Shown piece after piece: positions 1 to 4,286 of a stretch of DNA of 5,137 nucleotides. Below the pieces are notes generated by a model. That model ran no database searches. It was not told where the DNA came from and worked only from the letters and a program-made list of their open reading frames with translations. The position numbers and the translations under genes were made by a program. This DNA is from Myxococcales bacterium (GTDB lineage Bacteria; Myxococcota; Bradymonadia; UBA7976; UBA1532): contig JAGQJJ010000355.1 in assembly GCA_020430675.1 (NCBI GenBank), forward strand, positions 1 to 5,137, given 5' to 3'. The stretch's first letter is position 1. Every line of letters starts with the position of its first letter.

Positions 1-1320
1 GGTTTCCACACCGGCCTCATCAACCCCGGCGCGGTCGACCCGATGACCTGCGCGCGGGTCGGCGTCGAGTGCGGCTGCATCGAGGCCGATCCGATCGACG
101 CCGGCTTCATCGGCCGTTTCAGCGACCTCACGGTCGTCGATCAGGTCGCCTGGGCCAGCGCCTACTCCGAGACTTACGGCGATCTGGTGGTCGGCCGCTT
201 CGATCAGGTCGCCGGCTGGGTCTGGGAGTGGGTCGACGGCGTGCCCGCCGACGGCGAGATCATCGGCGCGCCGAGCGGCCCCCGGGGCGGCACCGAAGAC
301 GACGGGCCCGATGTCGGCCAGTACACCGCGATCGCCGCTGGCCCCGACGGGGCGCTGCACGTCGCCTACTACGACGTCGACCACCACGCGCTCAAATACG
401 CCCACGGCGAGCCCCGGCCCGGCGGCAGCGGCCATGTCTGGATGACGATGACGGTCGACGCCGAGGGCGACGCCGGCCGTTGGTCCAGCATCAGCGTCGG
501 CCCCGACGGCGCGCCGGGCATCGCCTACCGCGTGGCCAACGTCAACGACGAGAGCCAGATTCGCTACGTGCAGGCCAACGACGCCGCGCCCAACGCCATC
601 GGCGACTGGGCGGTGCCGTTGGTGCTGCAAGCCCGCGCGCTGCCCGACCCCGACCCCGAGACCGGCAGCTACCCCGAGGGCACCGGCCTGTTCACCAGCC
701 AGGCCCGCGACCCCGACGGGCGGCCGGTCGTCGCGTGGTATGACCGCACCGAGGGTCGATTGTGGTGGAGCCGGCTGCTCGACGCGGGCTTCAGCGAGCC
801 CGAGATGCTCGCCGGATGGGGCTCAGATGTCGAAACCCGCGACGGCGATATGGGCGCCAACGTCGACCTCATCATCGACGCCGCGGGCAATGCCCACCTG
901 TGCTTTCAGGACGGCATGACCGACTCGCTGCGCTATCTGGCGCCGGAGCTGGGCTACGACGAGTGGGTCGACGATGGCGTCTGGATCGACACCGGCGGCC
1001 GCGGCTACGCGGTTCATATCGTCGGCGACGACTGCAATATCCGCCTCGATGCCGATGGCAACGCGGTGATCGTCTTCCAGGACGCGACGTTGCAGGCGCT
1101 GCTGATGCGGCGACGCAATCGCGAGGTCGCCAATCCCGAAGAGTCGCCCTGGAGCGGCCGCGACGTGCTGCGCGGCGCCACCAACAACTACCAGGGCGCG
1201 TTTGGGTTCTACGCCTCCGCCGAGGTCGTCGACGGGGCGATCTGGGTGGTGCACTACGTCTATAACAATCAGGTCCGCCCGGCGACGCGCACCCTTGAGT
1301 TCTTCAGTGAAGATCTCTGA
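1..1320 (+). CDS. Seven-bladed beta-propeller-like protein, probably exported (5' partial)
   Basis: The frame is open from base 1, so the N-terminus and any signal peptide lie outside; the first ATG (43) is probably internal. The 439 visible residues carry seven diverged copies of one motif, spaced about 53-70 residues: a Gly/aromatic-Ser/Thr start, a D-G or G-P-D-G turn, a hydrophobic strand ending in A-Y-Y-D or F-Q-D, then a strand such as L-K-Y or L-R-Y. By window residue they start near 38, 106, 159, 229, 285, 344 and 399. Seven copies of about 60 residues fit a complete seven-bladed propeller of the BNR/sialidase-like or NHL-like kind. A short segment at residues 17-26 holds three cysteines (Cys17, Cys24, Cys26), resembling the linker after a lipoprotein or secretion signal. 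No sialidase catalytic set or S-x-D-x-G-x-T-W Asp-box is clear. Acidic residues dominate, which suits a cell-surface or periplasmic protein. The substrate or partner is unknown. It ends 6 bp from the convergent phaR gene. Confidence 0.8.
   Translation, partial: GFHTGLINPGAVDPMTCARVGVECGCIEADPIDAGFIGRFSDLTVVDQVAWASAYSETYGDLVVGRFDQVAGWVWEWVDGVPADGEIIGAPSGPRGGTEDDGPDVGQYTAIAAGPDGALHVAYYDVDHHALKYAHGEPRPGGSGHVWMTMTVDAEGDAGRWSSISVGPDGAPGIAYRVANVNDESQIRYVQANDAAPNAIGDWAVPLVLQARALPDPDPETGSYPEGTGLFTSQARDPDGRPVVAWYDRTEGRLWWSRLLDAGFSEPEMLAGWGSDVETRDGDMGANVDLIIDAAGNAHLCFQDGMTDSLRYLAPELGYDEWVDDGVWIDTGGRGYAVHIVGDDCNIRLDADGNAVIVFQDATLQALLMRRRNREVANPEESPWSGRDVLRGATNNYQGAFGFYASAEVVDGAIWVVHYVYNNQVRPATRTLEFFSEDL
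112..1305 (+). repeat. Seven propeller-blade repeats within the first gene
   Basis: The blade cores run approximately 112-201, 316-405, 475-573, 685-780, 853-939, 1033-1116 and 1195-1305. They were recognised from the protein: for example G-Q-Y-T...G-P-D-G...H-V-A-Y-Y-D...L-K-Y (blade 2) against G-R-W-S...G-P-D-G...G-I-A-Y-R...I-R-Y (blade 3). The copies are diverged at the DNA level, so this is an old protein repeat and not a recent tandem duplication. The first and last copies are the least similar. Confidence 0.6.
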
Positions 1321-1342
1321 AGCGGGTCAGGCGACCGGCTTC
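1319..1342. terminator. Stop-codon hairpin between convergent genes (possible bidirectional terminator)
   Basis: GAAGC (1319-1323) pairs with GCTTC (1338-1342). After one G:G mismatch, GGTC (1325-1328) pairs with GACC (1333-1336) around the 4-nt loop AGGC. The element overlaps the last two bases of the propeller gene stop codon (1318-1320) and the whole phaR stop codon (1327-1329 on the minus strand), so it would form in both transcripts. There is no T-run on either side, so it is not a standard intrinsic terminator. It may still block 3' exonucleases or slow convergent polymerases. Confidence 0.4.
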
Positions 1343-1920
1343 TCGCGGGTCTCAGCCTGCGTTTCGGTCGTCGCCTCGGCCGGCTCGACCTTGCCCCCCG
1401 CGTTCATCGACTCCAGCCGCTCCACCCGCTTGCGCAGGGCGTCGAGCTGCCCCAGCAGATCGAGGCGGCCGATGATCTGCTTCACCCGCTCATCGACGCG
1501 GTTCTGCATCTCTTCGAACAGCGCCTGATTGTGATCAAGCCAGGCCTGCACCTGATCGCGGGTCTCGGCGGCGCGCTCTTCGCTGGTGCGGATGAGCCGC
1601 GTGACCGACTCTTCGACGCTGGTGCGCAGGTTGACCACCGGCTCTGACAACCGTCGTGAAATCTGCTCGCCCTTGTTGCGGATCAGCCCGCGCAGCGCGG
1701 GCAGCGGTCCGGCGCGCTTGCCGCGCTTCTCGCGCTCGACCAGGATCTGGGCCATGGTGACCCGAGTCAGATCCTCTTTGGTCTGGTTGTCGATGATCTG
1801 GAATTCCTCACCGCCATCGATCATGTCGGCGAGCTCATCGAGCGTGACGTACCGGCTGCGGCTCGTGTCGTACAGCTTGCGGTTTGCGTACCGCTTGATC
1901 ACGTGCACCGTGCTCGCCAT
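1327..1920 (-). CDS. phaR: PhaR-type polyhydroxyalkanoate synthesis regulator
   Basis: This is a 197-residue protein. Residues 5-65 match the PHB/PHA accumulation regulator DNA-binding domain: V-I-K-R-Y-A-N-R-K-L-Y-D-T near the start, then S-R-Y-V-T-L-D-E-L and I-I-D-N-Q-T-K-E-D-L-T. In the family this domain binds DNA and PHA granules and represses phasin and PHA genes until polymer accumulates. Residues about 85-172 form a long charged amphipathic coiled coil, followed by a Thr/Glu/Ala-rich tail; I do not see the usual second PHB_acc domain. The ATG at 1920 is chosen because the conserved domain begins a few residues later and GGTGGGGGCG lies just upstream. The same frame stays open antisense to the next gene as far as 2934, but that extension is low-complexity shadow. 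The gene is divergent from the zinc-ribbon gene and convergent with the propeller gene. No PHA synthase or phasin gene is in view, so an actual role in PHA control is inferred from the family only. Confidence 0.88.
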   Translation of the reverse strand: MASTVHVIKRYANRKLYDTSRSRYVTLDELADMIDGGEEFQIIDNQTKEDLTRVTMAQILVEREKRGKRAGPLPALRGLIRNKGEQISRRLSEPVVNLRTSVEESVTRLIRTSEERAAETRDQVQAWLDHNQALFEEMQNRVDERVKQIIGRLDLLGQLDALRKRVERLESMNAGGKVEPAEATTETQAETREKPVA

Positions 1921-1922
1921 TT

Positions 1923-1932
1923 CGCCCCCACC
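1923..1932 (-). promoter_or_regulatory. phaR ribosome binding site
   Basis: On the minus strand GGTGGGGGCG is followed by AA and the ATG at 1920. This purine-rich tract at Shine-Dalgarno distance decides the phaR start over the in-frame ATG 39 codons upstream (2037), whose added residues look like non-coding sequence. Confidence 0.55.
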
Positions 1933-2000
1933 AATCGATGAATCGCCGGCAGCTTCAAGGGGGGCCCACACAATGTCAACCACTGTCACCGGCGGCGGGC

Positions 2001-2013
2001 GGCAAAACTTGCC
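2001..2013. promoter_or_regulatory. Candidate operator dyad
   Basis: GGCAA-AAC-TTGCC is a perfect 5-bp inverted repeat with a 3-bp spacer, in one of the few AT-richer patches of the divergent region. It lies 37 bp before the zinc-ribbon start and 80 bp before the phaR start, suitable for control of either. PhaR autoregulation is known in other bacteria, but the published CTGC-N3-GCAG type of site is not what is seen here, so the binding protein is open. Confidence 0.3.
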
Positions 2014-2027
2014 CCGGTGCGGGCGAA

Positions 2028-2066
2028 ATGACACCATCCACGCGCGCCCATGATCATCCAGTGTGA
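2028..2066 (+). CDS. Possible 12-codon leader peptide overlapping the zinc-ribbon gene start
   Basis: The ATG at 2028 follows GGTGCGGGCGAA, almost the same ribosome binding site as phaR, and encodes M-T-P-S-T-R-A-H-D-H-P-V before a TGA at 2064-2066. The stop lies 14 bases beyond the ATG (2050) of the zinc-ribbon gene, which has no visible Shine-Dalgarno of its own. Ribosomes finishing here could restart at 2050. The peptide itself shows no recognisable motif and is short enough to be chance. Confidence 0.25.
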   Translation: MTPSTRAHDHPV

Positions 2067-3081
2067 CCGCTGTCAGGCGACGTACGATCTCCCCGCTGCG
2101 CGCGTGCCGCCGCAGGGCATGAAGGCCAAGTGCGCCGCGTGCGGCAACGTGATCAAGGTGGGGGCGGCGGCCAAGGCCAAGAACCTGCCCCCGACCAAGT
2201 CGCAGCCGCCCATCGACGCACCACCGCCGCCCCGCTCGCAGCCGCCCATCGACGCCGCGCCCGTGCAGCGGCGCAAGCCCGGCAACCAACCGTCGGTCAT
2301 CATCGACATGGGGCAGCTCAACGAGCCGGCCCCTGATGATGGCGCCGCGCAGGTCGCCGCCCAACAGGCGGCGTTTGCCCCGCTCGCGGCCGACAGCAGC
2401 TCCGACAAGCCCGAGCCCGAACGCCACCGGGTGCGGCAGCTGCCCTCGCTCAACGGCATGGACCCGGGCGAGATTCGCGAGATCAAACCGCCGAGCGCGG
2501 CCAAGGTCGGCGCGTTGCTCTTCCTGGTCGTGCTGGTGGGCCTCGGCCTGTTCGTGGCCTGGAAGAACGATTTCGGCCCAACGACCTGGCAGGCGCCCAT
2601 GCGCGCCGTGCGCATCGCCTTCGGCTTCGAGAAGCCCGAGGTCGCGCCCGCCCCGGTCGCGCCCGCGCCCGTGCGCCGCATGCAGGGCGAGCTGACCATC
2701 GAAGCGCCCATGCTGACCTGGTTGACCCAGCGCAACCGGCGCAAGGTCGCGGTCGTGCGGGCCACCATGAACAACGGCACCGACCGCACCCTGCACGCCA
2801 TTCGCCTCGAAGTGCGGCTGCGCGAGGTCGGCCTCGACCTGCACACGCGCAAGTTCGACTGCTGCGAAGACTTCGACGACGCCCAGGCCATCGAGGTGGC
2901 CAACAACCCCGACCACCCGCACTTCGACGAGCACGCCGGGGTGCGCGACGTGGTGCTCGCGCCGGGGCAGGCGCAGAACTTCGCCGTGCTCTTCCGCGAC
3001 CTCGACCCCGACCTGGCCAGGCGCGACCTCGAACCCGAGCTGGCCATCACCTTCTACGAGCCCGTCAAACAGAAGCAGTGA
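2050..3081 (+). CDS. MJ0042-type zinc-ribbon membrane protein with DUF3426-like domain
   Basis: This is a 343-residue protein with three parts. Residues 1-38 form an MJ0042/zinc_ribbon_5-type finger, with C5-x2-C8 and C28-x2-C31 to bind zinc. Residues 40-150 are a Pro/Ala/Gln-rich, probably disordered linker. Residues 153-171 form one transmembrane helix (G-A-L-L-F-L-V-V-L-V-G-L-G-L-F-V-A-W). Residues 213-337 are a beta-rich domain resembling DUF3426, with V-V-R-A-T-M-N-N-G-T-D-R-T and L-A-P-G-Q-A-Q-N-F. By family precedent and charge the finger is cytoplasmic and the C-terminal domain outside the inner membrane. ATG 2050 is chosen because the finger starts at once and an in-frame stop lies at 2029-2031. 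No Shine-Dalgarno is visible. The following gene overlaps it by 4 bp. The molecular function of such proteins is not established; a sensor or envelope scaffold is possible. Confidence 0.82.
   Translation: MIIQCDRCQATYDLPAARVPPQGMKAKCAACGNVIKVGAAAKAKNLPPTKSQPPIDAPPPPRSQPPIDAAPVQRRKPGNQPSVIIDMGQLNEPAPDDGAAQVAAQQAAFAPLAADSSSDKPEPERHRVRQLPSLNGMDPGEIREIKPPSAAKVGALLFLVVLVGLGLFVAWKNDFGPTTWQAPMRAVRIAFGFEKPEVAPAPVAPAPVRRMQGELTIEAPMLTWLTQRNRRKVAVVRATMNNGTDRTLHAIRLEVRLREVGLDLHTRKFDCCEDFDDAQAIEVANNPDHPHFDEHAGVRDVVLAPGQAQNFAVLFRDLDPDLARRDLEPELAITFYEPVKQKQ
2200..2255 (+). repeat. 20-bp direct repeat in the proline-rich linker
   Basis: Bases 2200-2219 and 2236-2255 are identical over 20 bp, starting 36 bp (12 codons) apart. 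Both encode S-Q-P-P-I-D-A (residues 51-57 and 63-69 of the zinc-ribbon protein). The identity at all codon positions suggests a recent in-frame duplication in a disordered linker. Confidence 0.85.
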
Positions 3082-3836
3082 AGCTCAACCGGTACGCGCC
3101 CGAGCGCTTTCTGCGCCGGCTGGCCGCCGTGCCGGAGGGCGCCATGCGGGTCGCGCTGTGGCGGGAGTGTTTCCGCGCCCTGCCCCCGGCGGATTCGCTG
3201 GCCGTGGTTGAAGCCGTCCTGGCCGCGCTCGCGCGGCGCACGCCCGCCGCGCAGGTCGCCTTCCTCGCGCTCGCCCGCTGCCTTCAGGACGACCGAAGCG
3301 CGCGCTCAACGCTGCTCGCCGCCGCCGCTGTCGCCGGCAGCGCTGAAGTCCTGGGCCTGCTCGCCGACGACCCGCCGCTGCGCCGGGTCGAAGCCGACGA
3401 CTTGCAGGCGCCAGCGCTCGACAACGACCGTGAGATCACGCTGGGCGAGCGACGGGCGTTTGCCCGGCGCCCCGACCGCGACCTGATCGACCGCCTCGTC
3501 TTCGACCCCGACCCCGGCGTCATCACCAACCTGCTGCGCAACCCGCGGCTCGTGGAAGACCACGTCCTGCGCATCGCCAGCCGACGCCCGAACACCGCCG
3601 AGATCTTGATCCTGGTCTTTCAGCACCCGCGTTGGGGCCGCCGCCGCTCGGTGCAGATGGCTCTGGTGCAGAACCCCTATACGCCGGTCGAGATCGCGGC
3701 CAGCCTCATCACGCTCTTTGAACGGGAGAGCTTGCGGCTGCTGGCGCACGATCCAGGCCTGCACCCGCTCGTGCGCGCGCAAGCCCGCGCGCGGCTGGTG
3801 CCCGTGACGGCCGACACCCGCGACGAACCCGGCTGA
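3078..3836 (+). CDS. Alpha-solenoid (HEAT/LRV-like repeat) protein of unknown function
   Basis: This is a 252-residue all-helical protein with no signal peptide or membrane segment, so cytoplasmic. The GTG start overlaps the previous stop (GTGA, 3078-3081), which implies translational coupling; an internal ATG at 3144 is the alternative. The second half repeats a unit of about 40 residues. L-V-F-D-P...V-I-T-N-L-L-R-N-P-R-L-V-E-D (141-160) lines up with L-V-F-Q-H-P...V-Q-M-A-L-V-Q-N-P-Y-T-P-V-E (179-205), and a third, weaker copy is L-R-L-L-A-H-D-P...V-R-A-Q-A-R-A-R-L (219-240). The V-x-x-A-L-x-x-N-P-x-T-P pattern recalls leucine-rich-variant (LRV) repeats. The first half is Ala/Leu/Arg-rich helices without clear repeats. 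Solenoids usually bind proteins, and coupling suggests the cytoplasmic part of the zinc-ribbon membrane protein as partner. No catalytic motif is seen and no function can be named. Confidence 0.75.
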   Translation: MKLNRYAPERFLRRLAAVPEGAMRVALWRECFRALPPADSLAVVEAVLAALARRTPAAQVAFLALARCLQDDRSARSTLLAAAAVAGSAEVLGLLADDPPLRRVEADDLQAPALDNDREITLGERRAFARRPDRDLIDRLVFDPDPGVITNLLRNPRLVEDHVLRIASRRPNTAEILILVFQHPRWGRRRSVQMALVQNPYTPVEIAASLITLFERESLRLLAHDPGLHPLVRAQARARLVPVTADTRDEPG

Positions 3837-3847
3837 GGGGCGCCGGG
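3828..3847 (+). terminator. GC-rich hairpin around the solenoid gene stop codon
   Basis: CCCGGC (3828-3833) pairs perfectly with GCCGGG (3842-3847) around an 8-nt loop that begins with the TGA stop (3834-3836). No T-run follows, so intrinsic termination is doubtful. It could instead protect the 3' end of the two-gene transcript. A 6-bp GC stem is easily met by chance at this composition. Confidence 0.3.
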
Positions 3848-3895
3848 CGTCGCATCATGCGCTGACGTCGTTCGCGGGATTCGGGCAGGGACCGG
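3837..3895. other. Convergent gap between the solenoid gene and tatA
   Basis: The 59-bp spacer between two converging genes holds several short inverted repeats: CGCAT-C-ATGCG (3851-3861), and GCTGAC (3861-3866) matched by GTCAGC (3895-3900) across 28 nt. Just beyond it, GGTC-AGCC-GACC (3894-3905) surrounds the tatA stop. None is followed by a T-run in either direction. Confidence 0.35.
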
Positions 3896-4180
3896 TCAGC
3901 CGACCTTCGATTCGTCTTTCTTCTCGGCGAGCTGCTCATCAACCGATGGGCGCGTCTCGTTTTGCAGCTCGCGCACCGAGCGGTTGGCCGCCTCGGTCTC
4001 GGTCTCATCTTTCGAGAACGATTTCCGGAAGTTGCGAATGCCCTTGCCCAGCGCCTCGCCGAGTTGCGGGATGCGGTTGTGGCCAAAGACGACCAGCACG
4101 ATCAGCAGGATGAGCAGCAGCTCGCCGCCGCCCGGCATCCCGATGCCAAAGAGGGCCGACTCGCCAGAGAGCAGGTTCAT
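3896..4180 (-). CDS. tatA: Sec-independent protein translocase TatA/TatE family subunit
   Basis: This 94-residue protein is the pore-forming or membrane-weakening subunit of the twin-arginine translocase, which exports folded proteins across the inner membrane. The short hydrophobic helix is residues 20-32 ([13 protein letters not shown]), followed by the family hinge [10 protein letters not shown] (32-41) and an amphipathic basic helix [11 protein letters not shown] (45-55). The tail is charged and acidic/basic. Length and hinge fit TatA rather than TatB, which is usually longer. The segment before the helix (15 residues, then a Gly triplet) is somewhat longer than the common M-F-G-x-G-x-P-E-L start. 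ATG 4180 is supported by GGAG five bases upstream; the internal Met15 would leave almost no N-terminal segment. tatC is not in the window, so the gene is either a dispersed tat gene or one of several tatA copies. It lies downstream of the cyclophilin gene on the same strand, with a 106-bp gap. Confidence 0.9.
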   Translation of the reverse strand: MNLLSGESALFGIGMPGGGELLLILLIVLVVFGHNRIPQLGEALGKGIRNFRKSFSKDETETEAANRSVRELQNETRPSVDEQLAEKKDESKVG

Positions 4181-4185
4181 GGTCG

Positions 4186-4189
4186 CTCC
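4186..4189 (-). promoter_or_regulatory. tatA ribosome binding site
   Basis: GGAG on the minus strand lies five bases before the ATG at 4180, and it fixes the start there. Just upstream a small hairpin, GGCCC-6 nt-GGGCC (4196-4211), would form in the leader; with a 5-bp stem its effect is uncertain. Confidence 0.5.
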
Positions 4190-4230
4190 ACACGTGGCCC
4201 ATAGCAGGGCCGCGATTCAATGCCAGGGGC

Positions 4231-4262
4231 ACTATATCTCAAACCATTCGGGGACGCTTCAA
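4231..4262 (-). promoter_or_regulatory. Possible tatA promoter
   Basis: On the minus strand TATAGT (4236-4231) matches five of six bases of a -10 box and lies in the most AT-rich patch of the gap, 50 bases before the tatA ATG. The nearest -35-like hexamer is TTGAAG (4262-4257), but the 20-nt spacer is longer than optimal. The gap between the cyclophilin stop and tatA shows no T-tailed hairpin, so read-through from the cyclophilin gene is also possible. Confidence 0.35.
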
Positions 4263-4286
4263 TGCGCCTGACATCAATGATGCCGC

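Larger units (their letters stand above)
1918..2030. repeat. 14/15 inverted repeat flanking the divergent region
   Basis: The arms are 1918-1932, read on the minus strand as GGTGGGGGCGAAATG, and 2016-2030, read on the plus strand as GGTGCGGGCGAAATG. They differ at one base and are separated by 83 bp. The left arm is the phaR ribosome binding site plus start codon. The right arm sits 20-34 bases before the zinc-ribbon start and ends in an ATG in another frame. Similarity stops sharply outside the arms. Confidence 0.7.
1921..2049. promoter_or_regulatory. Divergent control region between phaR and the zinc-ribbon gene
   Basis: These 129 bp must hold the start signals for both divergent genes. 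On the minus strand a TTGACA (1979-1974) matches a -35 box, but no good -10 hexamer lies 16-18 nt beyond it. A perfect dyad GGCAA-AAC-TTGCC lies at 2001-2013. TGTCA occurs at 1974 and 1984, exactly 10 bp apart, and inverted (TGACA) at 2029-2033. The edges carry a 14/15 inverted repeat (separate entry). No confident promoter pair can be assigned in either direction. Confidence 0.5.

Noticed and set aside
69..743. A 224-codon plus-strand frame inside the propeller gene
   Set aside because: Almost entirely Arg/Pro/Gly, typical of an out-of-frame reading of GC-rich coding DNA.
2000..2016. A sigma-54-like GG-N10-GC element on the minus strand upstream of phaR
   Set aside because: Only the GG/GC spacing and TTGC fit; the rest of the -24 box does not match and no activator gene is nearby. 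The same bases are better described as a dyad.
2028..2050. A sequence-error frameshift that would join ATG 2028 to the zinc-ribbon frame
   Set aside because: The zinc-ribbon finger starts properly at Met 2050 and the bases from 2028 encode nothing resembling an extension of it.
1921..2934. An open minus-strand frame continuous with phaR that would make a 535-residue protein
   Set aside because: It lies antisense to the zinc-ribbon gene, its translation is low-complexity Gly/Arg/Ala/His-rich, and the phaR domain, ribosome binding site and usual length all support the start at 1920.
2073..3050. A 325-codon minus-strand open frame opposite the zinc-ribbon gene
   Set aside because: Ser/Arg-rich shadow frame produced by GC-biased codons; no domain, and the plus strand encodes a clear zinc-ribbon/TM protein.
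3306..3782. Antisense frame of 158 codons opposite the solenoid gene
   Set aside because: No recognisable motif and no ribosome binding site; the sense frame has helical repeats and a coupled start.
3962..4271. Plus-strand frames opposite tatA
   Set aside because: The minus strand encodes an unmistakable TatA; these frames only mirror it.
4272..4282. CATCA-A-TGATG dyad after the cyclophilin stop as a terminator
   Set aside because: The 1-nt spacer cannot form a hairpin loop without breaking pairs, and no T-run follows.
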